A stretch of 41,361 bases of DNA, taken from the NCBI GenBank assembly GCA_026706635.1, contig JAPOYJ010000026.1:1-41361 (forward strand), read 5' to 3'. Of the stretch, positions 19,826 to 28,936 are shown piece by piece; position 1 is the first letter of the stretch; the number at the start of each line of letters is the position of its first letter. Both the position numbers and the translations under genes were made by a program. Source of the stretch: Gemmatimonadota bacterium. GTDB lineage: Bacteria; Gemmatimonadota; Gemmatimonadetes; Longimicrobiales; Gaopeijiaceae. The notes beneath the pieces are model-generated. The model was given only the letters and a program-made list of their open reading frames with translations, did not search any database and was not told the DNA's origin.

Positions 19826-21619
19826 TTACCCATCGCGCCCCCGGGCGTTCCAGGTGTCGTCCAGGAGCTGGCACGCCGCCTGGAGGTCCTCCACGACCCT
19901 GTTCATCCGGCGGCGCAGACCGGTCACCACATGCCAGAAGCGGTCGGGCTCGTCCTCGAGCAGCCTCTCCAGCTCCGGGACTCGCGCCAGCGTGGGGATC
20001 AGGGGCCTTTCCAGGGCGGGGTCGTGCTCGAAGCGGGGCTTCTCCGCGTACCCGAGGCGCACCAGGGCGCGGCCAGTTCCCACCAGGGACCGATTCGCGA
20101 CCGTAGGCGCGACCTTGCCGTCCTCGATGCCCTCGTAGAGGCGGTCAAGCCGCCTGACGAGGCCGTTGAAGATGGTCCGCAGGGGGGCCAGGTTGAACTT
20201 CTTGCCGAGCTGCCGCGAGATCGTCGCCTCGTTGCCAGCAAGCGCCTCGTCCAGCTCGGCCGCGGTGCGACGGAAATCCAGCGGCAGCACCTCGTCGTTC
20301 AGGAGCCGGGAGACCAGCGTCAGGTAGACGCGAAGATCGCGCTCCAGATTCGAACGGTCGGCGACCTTCAGCCGGTCGGCCTCGGTGCGCCACGCTATGT
20401 TCCCGCCACATCCTCCGACCGGGTAGTAGCCGAGCCTCTCGCGCTCCTCGCTCGGGATCTTCGAGAGCGTCTTGAGGAGCGAGGTGACTCCGAGCTCGCT
20501 GAAGGAGTAGTCGCCAGCGCGCGGCGGTCTGCCCCCTGTCGGCTCCGAATCCGTCACCGACGCGATCGCAGCGCGGCAGATATCCTCCGCCTCGGCCATC
20601 CAGACCACGTCGTCGTAGTCGGTGGCACCCAGGCATCCAGGCGACTCGACGTTGACCGCCGCCACACAGTTGCGGGCGATCTCCAGCGCGAAGTTGTCGG
20701 CGTACCACGCCGACCCTGCGAAGCTCCCGGTCAGCGTGCCGGGCCACCAGGCGATCCTGAGCGAGCGGCGCATCTCGCCCTGACGCTCGTGGAAGAGCCG
20801 GGCCAGCTCGAGCATCGTCGCGTTGCCGACCGCGTTGCTGCCGATCCCGATGTCCCACGAGTCGTAGTGCCCGTGGACGAGCACGAAGTCCTTCCTCAGG
20901 CCATCGATCCTGGCCACCGGCACAGGACAGTCGTACCAGCCCTCGTCGAGCTCGGCGTGAACCACCACCTCGTCAAGACCATTCGCGACGGCCTCCAGGA
21001 GCAGATCGCCGCCCCGGCGGTCGATCGACACGACAGGGGTCTTCGGCTTCATCCCCATCTGGGACTCCCCCGGCGATCCCCAGATCGGGCTGCACGCGGA
21101 CCAGTGAATGCGGCTCCCCGGGTTCACGTAGAGCTGGCCGATCGCCCCGGCGGCCTCCAGACGCGCGACCACGCTGGGCTCAGGGTAGCCCTCGGCGATG
21201 ACTACCCTCCCAGCCAACTCGTCCGGCACCGGCTGTCGCACCGGGCCCGCTTCCGCGCCCTCGTCGCCGTCGGCCTTCGGGGGGAGGTACATCGGTGCTC
21301 CGGAGACGCCCTCGCAGGGGGTGGAGACCGAAAAGGAGGCGGCCTTGGCCTCGATGCGCTCTTCGCCGAAGGCGACCGAGGCGCTCCGGGGCAACGAGAG
21401 GTGCAGCTCCGCCTCGTGCACGTCGTGCGGAATCTCCAGCGACTCGAGCCTCGAGGAGATGAAGTGGGCCGCGGCCCGCTCGTCAAGAGACCCGGACTCC
21501 CGCGAGAGCACCGAGAAGCGCTGAATCAGACTCCACCCCAGGTCGAAGGATGGATCAACAAGAGTCTCGGCTAGGCCGACACCGTCTGGCAGGGTGCGAG
21601 AGGCGGAAGATGCGGGCAT
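19826..21619 (-). CDS. M28-family zinc peptidase-like protein with altered active site
   Basis: 597 aa. N-terminal portion with an inserted PA-like region, then the peptidase core HGHYDSWDIGIG-SNAVGNAT. His251 and Asp253 match the first metal motif, but the usual Asp before N-A-x-G is Ser261. In the segment that normally carries the catalytic Glu pair (before G-S-x-x-Y) the sequence is WWPGTLTGSFAGSAWY, with no acid. The third motif NVESPG has Glu where Asp is common. This may be a pseudo-enzyme or a subfamily with different chemistry. No signal peptide is evident. ATG 21619 lies 6 nt after a TATACT hexamer. Confidence 0.75.
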   Translation of the reverse strand: MPASSASRTLPDGVGLAETLVDPSFDLGWSLIQRFSVLSRESGSLDERAAAHFISSRLESLEIPHDVHEAELHLSLPRSASVAFGEERIEAKAASFSVSTPCEGVSGAPMYLPPKADGDEGAEAGPVRQPVPDELAGRVVIAEGYPEPSVVARLEAAGAIGQLYVNPGSRIHWSACSPIWGSPGESQMGMKPKTPVVSIDRRGGDLLLEAVANGLDEVVVHAELDEGWYDCPVPVARIDGLRKDFVLVHGHYDSWDIGIGSNAVGNATMLELARLFHERQGEMRRSLRIAWWPGTLTGSFAGSAWYADNFALEIARNCVAAVNVESPGCLGATDYDDVVWMAEAEDICRAAIASVTDSEPTGGRPPRAGDYSFSELGVTSLLKTLSKIPSEERERLGYYPVGGCGGNIAWRTEADRLKVADRSNLERDLRVYLTLVSRLLNDEVLPLDFRRTAAELDEALAGNEATISRQLGKKFNLAPLRTIFNGLVRRLDRLYEGIEDGKVAPTVANRSLVGTGRALVRLGYAEKPRFEHDPALERPLIPTLARVPELERLLEDEPDRFWHVVTGLRRRMNRVVEDLQAACQLLDDTWNARGRDG

Positions 21620-21625
21620 CCCCTA

Positions 21626-21631
21626 AGTATA
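21626..21631 (-). promoter_or_regulatory. candidate -10 for a leaderless peptidase transcript
   Basis: On the minus strand TATACT ends 6 nt before the ATG at 21619, the distance at which transcription would start at the A of the start codon. The intervening TAGGGG is too close to act as a Shine-Dalgarno site. No clear -35. Confidence 0.4.
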
Positions 21632-21726
21632 ACGGGCGGCACAATACCCCCACCGCACGCCCCCGCCAGGACAGAATAGCCCTGCCCAGACGGGTCCGCA
21701 GCTGCCCGCATCACCCCTTCTGAAGG

Positions 21727-22389
21727 CTACTGTCCCTCGGAGTCCCCTTCCGAGTCGTCGTCCTTCTCGCCGAGCCCCTTCAGCACCGACAGTATGTCCT
21801 CGTTGGAGGGCCGTATCCGATAGTCCGTCTCGATGAAGCGGTACCTGACCACTCCCTCCATGTCGATCACGTAGGTGGCCGGGTGGGGAAAGGGGCGCTT
21901 CGGGGGCGACCCCTCGTTGAAGAGACCGTAGCGGTCGATGACTGCGTGGTCGGGGTCCGAGAGCATGACGAAGCGCGGCACCTCGCCGTCCTCCTCCGAG
22001 ATGCGCTCGACCATCCTCTCCATACCCTCCCGGTCGTCCACCGACACGGTGACGATCTCGGTACGGTCACCTACACCCTCCGGCAGTAGCTCTCTCAGCT
22101 CCCCGAGCTGACCGGCGCAGTAGGGTCACCAATGGCCGCGGTAGAAGACGAGGACGACATCCTTGGCGCCCCGATACCCGGACAGCTCGACCGCCTCACC
22201 GTCGTAGTCCATAAGGGTGAAGTTGGGTGCCTCGTCCCCCACAGCCACCCGCTCCAACGCTGCGCGGGGGAGATCGTGGCCATCGGCGGGGCCGAGCGTC
22301 TGCGCCTGAGCGGCTGAGCGAGCGAGCCCAGGTGCGCAGAGGGCGAAGAGCACGCCGACAGCCGCGCGGGATCTGATTGCTGTTCTCAT
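21727..22389 (-). CDS. secreted AhpC/TSA-type redoxin, candidate selenoprotein (UGA at 22126-22128)
   Basis: 220 residues if UGA at 22128-22126 is decoded. ATG 22389 has GGAG 7 bp upstream and a signal peptide ending SAAQAQ. The redoxin core GDEAPNFTLMDYDGEAVELS leads to VVLVFYRGHW, then UGA, then PYCAGQLGELRELL. In homologues the same place reads W-C-P-Y-C, so UGA replaces the catalytic cysteine (residue 88) with the resolving Cys91 kept. The frame stays open for 132 codons after the UGA and continues the fold (FVMLSDPDHAVIDRYGLFNE, PATYVIDMEGVVRYRF). A hairpin follows 15 nt after the UGA. Alternatives are a nonsense mutation or assembly error. Standard gene callers would split it at 22126. 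Confidence 0.75.
22096..22110 (-). promoter_or_regulatory. candidate bacterial SECIS hairpin
   Basis: On the coding (minus) strand CAGCTC-GGG-GAGCTG forms a perfect 6-bp stem with a three-G loop, starting 15 nt after the UGA. Bacterial SECIS elements lie in the reading frame shortly downstream of UGA with a small loop containing G, so position and form fit. A longer stem with the flanking CCGG segments is possible. Confidence 0.5.
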
Positions 22390-22530
22390 CGGACGACTCC
22401 GCTGCCTGCGGGAACACGGGGACGGGTAGATTGGTAGCATAACAACACCGGCCCCGGCCGCGCCATTCCCTCTGCGCGCCGCCCCGCCAAACCCACCACT
22501 GTCCACAGGGAAGATGGAGCGCCCAGCACG

Positions 22531-23298
22531 ATGAGAATGCAGCTTGCCACCGCGGCCTCCGCGATCCTCGCGGTCGGATGTGCCCCCGCCTTCGCCGGCT
22601 CGGAGCTCGTTGCCCAGGAGCGCGACTTCCTCCTTTCCACGCCCAGGGCCTCGATCTCGCTACGGGCCGGCGTGTCGGTGCCGCGAGCCGAAGGGGGTGG
22701 CAGCCGTCCGAGTCTCTGGGACTTCGCCCGCGAGCAGCTGACCGTCGAGACCAACGACCTGACGGGGGCCTATCTCCTGGGAGAGATCGGGGTCCGCGCC
22801 TCCGAGCACGTGGACTTTGTGCTCGCGGTGGGGTACACCTCGTCGGCGGTTCGGTCCGAGTACCGCCACTGGGTCGATACCGACGACCTGCCGATCGAGC
22901 AGACCACCGAGTTCACGACGACGCCGGTCACCGTCGGAGTCAGGTACTACCCGCTGCCTCGAGGTCGCCAGGTCGGAAGCTACGCGTGGATCCCGAACGC
23001 GGTCGGCCCTTTCGTGGGGATTGCGGGGGGGGGCGTCCGCTACCGCTTCGAGCAGGACGGCGACTTCGTCGACGACGAGACGCTCGACATCTATTCCGAC
23101 AACCTCCGTTCAGTCGAGGCAAGCCCCACCCTCCACCTCTTCGCCGGACTCGACGCGAGTGTCAACACCCGGATGCTTCTCACGACCGAGGTCCGCTACG
23201 GCTTTGCCAGCGCGCCGCTCGACGACTCCTTCAAGGGCTTCGCCGACCTCGACCTGGCGGGGCTTCACCTGAGCTGCGGGCTTACCTTCAGGTTGTAG
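22531..23298 (+). CDS. outer membrane beta-barrel protein
   Basis: 255 aa from ATG at 22531, with GGAG about 11 bp upstream. The signal peptide runs to about residue 23-30. Alternating hydrophobic and polar strands follow, ending in LHLSCGLTFRL, a barrel-type C-terminus ending in an aromatic plus Leu. Segments such as VGVRYYPLP and PFVGIAGGGVRYRF are typical of small OmpA/OmpW-like barrels. No specific family is certain. It diverges from the redoxin gene across about 140 bp, which should hold both promoters. Confidence 0.75.
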   Translation: MRMQLATAASAILAVGCAPAFAGSELVAQERDFLLSTPRASISLRAGVSVPRAEGGGSRPSLWDFAREQLTVETNDLTGAYLLGEIGVRASEHVDFVLAVGYTSSAVRSEYRHWVDTDDLPIEQTTEFTTTPVTVGVRYYPLPRGRQVGSYAWIPNAVGPFVGIAGGGVRYRFEQDGDFVDDETLDIYSDNLRSVEASPTLHLFAGLDASVNTRMLLTTEVRYGFASAPLDDSFKGFADLDLAGLHLSCGLTFRL

Positions 23299-23326
23299 CG
23301 ACACACCAACCCGAACGGGGGCAATC

Positions 23327-24565
23327 ATGACTTGGCAGATGGGAAGGGCGGCTACAGGGATCGGGCTAGCAGCCCGTGGACAAACCTCCCACGGCATTCG
23401 AGCAGCGCCGCATCCCCGCTGGACCGCTTCGTCGCGCCTTGCCAGCGGGGCGCTTCGCCGGTCTCGGTGCTCGCGCGAGATCATCCACGGACTGCTAGCG
23501 GTGGCGCTTCTGCTGCCGCCACTCGCTGGCGTCGCGCAGGAAGAGACCCGGGGCCCGTGGGGTGCCTACCTGGGGTGCTGGAGTTCGCTGGCGGCGGGCG
23601 AGGAGGAGGGCAACCTCTGCTTCGTGGCCGACGGGGCGGACGTCGAGATGCTGACGGTCGTCGATGGGGCTGTCCTGCACCGCGAGCCGTTCATCGCCGA
23701 CGGGGTGAGGCGCGAGATCGCCCGAAGCGGCTGCCGAGGCACCGAATCGAACCTCTTTTCGGACGACGGAAGGCGCCTCTACACCAGCTCCGAGACCGCG
23801 TGCGCGGGCGAGCCGCTCCGCCGGAGCACGGGGGTCATCTCGATGATCGGCACCGACGAGTGGATAGACGTGAGGGCGATCGAGGCGAACGGTGTCGCCA
23901 CCCCCTGGTCGCGCCGCTACGAGCGCACCGGCTACGGACCACTGGTCGAGGCAGGGTTGGTGGCAGAGGAAACGGCCCTGCTTTTCGGCCCCGGGGTTGC
24001 TGTCCCCCGGGTGCGCGGCGTCACCGTGGACGAGATCCTCGACGCCGTGGGCAACGTGGACGCCGTGGCCGTGCAGGGCTGGCTCGCCGAAGCGGAGGAG
24101 CGGGTTGCGGATCTGGACGCGGAGGGTCTCGTGCGCCTGGAGGAGGCGGGCGTCCCTGGTGCTGTGATTGACATCGCCGTGGCAGTCACCTTCCCGGAGC
24201 ACTTCGCCCTGCGGGACGACCGGCGAGATCGCGGAGGCAGCCGTCACGGCTATTGGGGCGGGTGGCGTGCGCCCTACCACCGCTACTCCTCCTACTACGG
24301 CCCCTGGGGCTACCGGCGCTACGGTTACTGGGGCTACGGCGGATACTACACGCCGGTTGTCGTCACCGTGGCGCCGAACACCGATCGGGCGAAAGGCGGC
24401 CGGATCGTCGCGGGGAAGGGGTATCGCGCCCCCAGGGGCACGGCAGCCAGCAGTGGCGGCAAGCAGGTGCGCCGTGCGCCGACCAACGACAGCGGCTCGG
24501 GCTCCAAGTCCGGCTCCAGGCGAGGGAGCACGGGGCGCAAGGCCAAGCCACGCGGCGGAAAGTAG
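23327..24565 (+). CDS. exported hypothetical protein with repeat E7 inserted in its signal peptide
   Basis: 412 aa as it stands, ATG 23327 with GGGGG just upstream. Codons 14-56 are repeat E7. Removing its 129 bp joins MTWQMGRAATGIGLA to VALLLPPLAGVAQ, a normal signal peptide. The mature part begins EETRGPWGAYLGCW, has several Cys, a putative helical region DEILDAVGNVDAVAVQ, then a Tyr/Gly-rich stretch (YRRYGYWGYGGYY) and a Ser/Gly/Lys/Arg-rich basic tail. Function unknown. The fused N-terminus would probably not be an efficient signal, because 43 mostly polar and basic residues split the n-region from the hydrophobic core; a GTG at 23501 would leave too short a signal. Confidence 0.7.
   Translation: MTWQMGRAATGIGLAARGQTSHGIRAAPHPRWTASSRLASGALRRSRCSREIIHGLLAVALLLPPLAGVAQEETRGPWGAYLGCWSSLAAGEEEGNLCFVADGADVEMLTVVDGAVLHREPFIADGVRREIARSGCRGTESNLFSDDGRRLYTSSETACAGEPLRRSTGVISMIGTDEWIDVRAIEANGVATPWSRRYERTGYGPLVEAGLVAEETALLFGPGVAVPRVRGVTVDEILDAVGNVDAVAVQGWLAEAEERVADLDAEGLVRLEEAGVPGAVIDIAVAVTFPEHFALRDDRRDRGGSRHGYWGGWRAPYHRYSSYYGPWGYRRYGYWGYGGYYTPVVVTVAPNTDRAKGGRIVAGKGYRAPRGTAASSGGKQVRRAPTNDSGSGSKSGSRRGSTGRKAKPRGGK
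23366..23498 (-). repeat. CTAG-end repeat, short copy E7 inside a gene
   Basis: 133 bp bounded by CTAG at 23366-23369 and 23495-23498. Counting one CTAG as target duplication, the net insertion is 129 bp, exactly 43 codons with no stop. It lacks both the hairpin and the AT core; the deletion junction lies at a CGAAG shared by both sides in the long form. Reverse orientation. Confidence 0.9.
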
Positions 24566-25173
24566 CTCTCGCACCTCGCCAGCTGGCCAGACGCGGTTCT
24601 CTCGCGCCTTTGCCTAAGGGTTGTCACTCGGGTCCTGGCAGCCTGGCCGCGCCAGGCATCGGCGACGGCGGAGTCCGTGGCGATGTCTCGAACAAGTGCG
24701 CGAGTGGCCGGGTCCTCCGAGAGCGAGATATAGCTCATCAGGAAGAGCGGCCCGAGGTTCGAATCGTCGGCCTCGTCACTCAGGATCCCGTCGCGCCACT
24801 GGCGGCGCAGTTCGCTGGCCAGCCACGACTCGAAACGGGGCAGGTCGTCAGGGCAATTGTCCTTGAGGACGACCGCGGCTCCCATGCCCTCGGCCAGCTC
24901 GGAACGCAGCACGCTATCCGCCTTGGCCACCTCCTCGAGTACGTCGAAGACGGACCCGGCCCATCCGCCGTCGGAGGGACATACGACCCTGAGGAGATAC
25001 TGGACCGGCAGGTTCCCCCCCGCGACGAGATGGAGAACCCCCCCGGGATCACGCGGCAGGCCGAGCCTTGCCAGCGAGTCGGGGAGCTGGTAGTCCTAGG
25101 CGGCCACCCCCGGGGGCGACACGATCAGGGCGATACCGAGGAGCAATGCCGAAAGGCGTAGCCGCGTCGTCAT
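24346..25173 (-). pseudogene. exported hypothetical gene interrupted by an amber codon
   Basis: ATG 25173 opens a good signal peptide ([20 protein letters not shown]...GVAA), then TAG at 25098-25096, then the frame continues without a break: DYQLPDSLARLGLPRDPGG, VLEEVAKADSVLRSELAEG, DNCPDDLPRFESWLASELRR and LMSYISLSEDPATRALVRDI. A CAG to TAG change at the signal cleavage site is the simplest explanation. The part after the stop could restart at GTG 24930. The frame runs on to 24346, but the last 70 or so codons lie opposite the 23327-24565 gene and are probably not original sequence. I recognise no family. Confidence 0.6.
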
Positions 25174-25192
25174 AGTTCGCCCTCGCTTCCGC

Positions 25193-25207
25193 TCCACGGG
25201 CTGCTGG
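25193..25207 (+). repeat. terminal fragment of the CTAG-end repeat
   Basis: TCCACGGGCTGCTGG matches the right end of the repeat (TCCACGGGCTGCTAG) with one change. No body is attached. It lies between the broken gene and ahcY and may be a solo end or chance. Confidence 0.35.
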
Positions 25208-25278
25208 AGGCCGGTGGCAAGTCGCGCTCTAGATTACCTTCCTCACTCTGGAACCCACAATTAGGAGGGGGCATCCTC

Positions 25279-26753
<1,475 letters not shown>

Positions 26754-26757
<4 letters not shown>

Positions 26758-26839
26758 CAGCCCGTGGACACCCCCCCATTCGAGGCGCGCCGCACCCGCC
26801 GCTCCCCGGTGTTCGCCCGAGACTGTCCGCGCATTGCGG
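26754..26839 (-). repeat. CTAG-end repeat, degenerate copy E8 in ahcY stop codon
   Basis: Begins CTAGCAGCCCGTGGACA, with the ahcY TAG inside the first CTAG. ATTCGAGGCGCGCCGCA and CGAGACTGTCCGCG follow, diverged forms of both arms. Body about 86 bp with internal deletions. Confidence 0.65.
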
Positions 26840-26877
26840 TTGTGCCCTCCAGAAACAAGGAAAACGGGGCCCGGACC

Positions 26878-27057
26878 CTAGCAGCCCGTGGACAAACCTC
26901 CCACGGCATTCGAGCGGCGCTGCATCTCCGCTGGCCCGATGCTCTCTGCGTGCTCCTCGAACCAATAGCGCTGTGGCTATTGGCTCCTCGTCGCGCCCTG
27001 CCAGCGGGGCGCTTCGCCGCTCTCGGTGCTCGCGCGAGACTATCCACGGACTGCTGC
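26878..27057 (-). repeat. CTAG-end repeat, medium copy E9 (hairpin, no AT core)
   Basis: 180 bp from CTAG (26878) to CTGC (27054-27057). It contains CCAATAGC-GCTGTG-GCTATTGG at 26962-26983 but no AT core. The 10-mer GCCCGGACCC occurs on both sides, at 26869-26878 and 27058-27067. Confidence 0.85.
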
Positions 27058-27104
27058 GCCCGGACCCCGCTTCTCCCACTTGGTGTGCGGGGCGATCCCC
27101 GTGG

Positions 27105-27587
27105 CTACGCCAGCTCGGCGTCCCTCTTCGCGATCTCCCTTGTGGAGAGCTCGATCTTCCTGCTCACCGCCTCGTCGGCCTTCGGCAGGCGGACGGTCAG
27201 GAGGCCATGGTCGAATTCGGCCGTGATTCCGTCGGCGTGCACGGTGCGCGGCAGAGTGAAGGAGCGGCGGAAGGTACCGAAGGACCGTTCCACGAGGTGA
27301 TACTTGCCCTCGGCGCCGTGCTTCCGGCGCACATCGCGCTTGTCGCCCGAGATGGTCAGGACGTTGTTCTCGAGGGTGATCTCGACCAGATCCTCCGTCA
27401 TTCCCGGAAGCTCGGCCGTGAGGAGAATCTCCCGGTCCCTCTCCTCGACGCTCACCGGGGGCACCCAGTCGGCACCGTAGGTGAGATTCCTCATCCCCGA
27501 GTCGCCCAAGAGGCGATTCATCCGGTTGGCCAGCACGTCGAGGTCGGCCCAGTGGCTGATGCGGCTACCATGCTTGGTCAGTGACAT
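27105..27587 (-). CDS. Hsp20 / alpha-crystallin small heat shock protein
   Basis: 160 aa from ATG 27587, with AAGGAG 7 bp upstream. ATP-independent chaperone that holds unfolding proteins in the cytoplasm. The alpha-crystallin domain runs from about residue 45 to 145: WVPPVSVEERDREILLTAEL, PGMTEDLVEITLENNVLTIS, VERSFGTFRRSFTLP, and the hallmark AEFDHGLLTVRLPK. A short C-terminal extension follows, without a clear I-x-I motif. It stands alone, flanked by repeat E9 downstream. A GCACGG/CCGTGC palindrome lies about 72 bp upstream. Confidence 0.92.
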   Translation of the reverse strand: MSLTKHGSRISHWADLDVLANRMNRLLGDSGMRNLTYGADWVPPVSVEERDREILLTAELPGMTEDLVEITLENNVLTISGDKRDVRRKHGAEGKYHLVERSFGTFRRSFTLPRTVHADGITAEFDHGLLTVRLPKADEAVSRKIELSTREIAKRDAELA

Positions 27588-27658
27588 TGCTTTGCTCCTT
27601 GTCCAAAAGCGAGTGTGGCTTGACTGTGCGCCCCTACGGGCAAGCGCCCACGGCAATC

Positions 27659-27673
27659 GCACGGTCCGTGCCA
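27659..27673 (-). promoter_or_regulatory. palindrome upstream of hsp20, possible operator or sigma-54-like site
   Basis: GCACGG-T-CCGTGC is a perfect 13-bp inverted repeat (27659-27671). Read on the hsp20 strand, TGGCACGGACCGTGC has GG and GC 12 bp apart as in sigma-54 promoters, one base off the TGGCACG-N4-TTGC consensus. Either reading is weakly supported. Confidence 0.22.
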
Positions 27674-27862
27674 GCTCGAAGGCGGCCATTTTGGCATACT
27701 CCTGAGCGCGGCGGTGCGCTTGGCGCCCGCAGGCAGTCGGGGTCTGCCACTTTGGCAGAGGTGAGGCCGCGCGTGGTCGTTAGGCGCACGGCGACTCTGG
27801 GCGGCTCTGCTGCGCCTGCCAACCGTCCTTGCATCCCGCGCGGGCCGGGGTCAATTTACGCC

Positions 27863-27941
27863 ATGGGCAGGCGAGCGAAGCGGTCGAGCGGGGATGCAGC
27901 GCCACTCGGATGCAATGGGAGGTTTGTCCACGGGCCGCTAG
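27863..27941 (+). repeat. CTAG-end repeat, right half E10
   Basis: 79 bp corresponding to the right arm only, starting at the internal ATG (ATGGGCAGGCGAGCGAAGCG) and ending GTCCACGGGCCGCTAG. The left arm and AT core are absent. The frame from this ATG stays open into the following exported-protein gene, as in E4/addA. The 27588-27862 stretch before it has no gene I can support. Confidence 0.75.
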
Positions 27942-27976
27942 CGACGGCTGTGCGTTCACCGAAGGCCGGGGTGGCA

Positions 27977-28585
27977 ATGGTGCAGGGGTGGTGGAGGTTA
28001 CGAGCGGCATTGGTGATCGCGGTCTCGGCTGGCAGCGCCCTACCGGCGCTTGGCACCGCGCAGAGCCCCGTCCCGGGGGGGACGGCAGCTTCCCTGGATC
28101 AGGCGATCGCGGAGGCCGCGCGAAGCCCGCTCCGCCCCGGGGGCCAGGGTGCGGGCTACGACGGGAACCCACTGCGGATCCCCACCGGCAGCGCTCGGCT
28201 CGGTGCCCCCCCGACCAACCTAGCAGGCGACTTGGCCGTCCCGGCCACCGACACCCTCGCGGGGGATGTCGTGGGCTTCACCTTGATCGGGGCGATGGTC
28301 AGCTATTTCGCCGCCGCCTACACCCTAAAGGACGCCTGTGGCTTCGATAGGCGGGACATGGCGCCGGGATGCTGGGCGGCACCGCTGTTCCCCTGGGCGC
28401 TCGTGGGGGCGCCGGCGGCGAGTGCCGGGTACGGGGGCAAGGCCTTCCGAGCGTCCGGATACGGGGCGTTCGCCGGAGTTTCGGCCTTCGTCGTTACCCA
28501 GTGGAGAAGAATGATGAACCCCTACGGGTCCTCGCTCGTCAGCGGCTTCCTCCACTTCGTCGTCACGCAGACGTTGCTCCGCTAG
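27977..28585 (+). CDS. exported hypothetical protein
   Basis: 202 aa from ATG 27977, chosen because MVQGWWRLRAALVIAVSAGS begins a signal peptide ending LGTAQ. A longer in-frame product could start in repeat E10 at 27863. The middle has a hydrophobic helix (VVGFTLIGAMVSYFAAAYTL) and a pair of Cys (KDACGFDRRDMAPGCW). A second hydrophobic, Gly/Ala-rich half follows (APAASAGYGGKAFRASGYGA). Possibly a membrane or envelope protein of unknown role. The TAG stop at 28583-28585 is part of the CTAG opening repeat E11. Confidence 0.6.
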   Translation: MVQGWWRLRAALVIAVSAGSALPALGTAQSPVPGGTAASLDQAIAEAARSPLRPGGQGAGYDGNPLRIPTGSARLGAPPTNLAGDLAVPATDTLAGDVVGFTLIGAMVSYFAAAYTLKDACGFDRRDMAPGCWAAPLFPWALVGAPAASAGYGGKAFRASGYGAFAGVSAFVVTQWRRMMNPYGSSLVSGFLHFVVTQTLLR

Positions 28586-28936
28586 CAGTCCGCGGATAAT
28601 CTCGCGCGAGCACCGAGAGGGGCGCTGCGCTGGCGGTCCGTGGACAGGCCCGGACGAGCACCGAGACCGGCGAAGCGCCCCGCTGGCAAGGCGTGACGAA
28701 GGGCCAATAGCCGCAGCGCTATTGGTCCGAGGAGCAACGCAGAGCACAGCGGCCCAGCGGGGATGCTCCGCCGGGCGAATGCCGTCGGGTTCCTGTTCGC
28801 GGGCCGCCCCGCTGGCAGGGCGTTTCGCAGCGCGAATAGCAGCGCTATTCGTGCAAGAAGCAACGAAGAGCGCAGCGGTCCAGCGCGGATGCAGCACGCC
28901 TCGAATGCCGTCAGGGTTCCTTCCACGGGCTGCTAG
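28582..28936 (+). repeat. CTAG-end repeats, tandem/nested cluster E11
   Basis: From CTAGCAGTCCGCGGATAA (28582) to TTCCACGGGCTGCTAG (28936). There are three pieces: a lone left end, a copy with its own left end from about 28628 (CTGGCGGTCCGTGGAC), and a second copy lacking a left end from about 28797. The two hairpins are CCAATAGC/GCTATTGG at 28704-28725 and CGAATAGC-AGC-GCTATTCG at 28833-28851. There is no AT core. The cluster lies between the unknown gene's stop and the amidase 3' end. Confidence 0.85.

Noticed and set aside
24751-24775. GGTTCGAATC-like T-loop word suggesting a tRNA.
   Set aside because: It lies inside the broken coding frame (Asn-Leu-Gly-Pro), and no acceptor or anticodon stem can be built around it.
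25174-25278. SAH or SAM riboswitch before ahcY.
   Set aside because: The leader is short, and I could not find the conserved core of either class. A Shine-Dalgarno site alone accounts for it.
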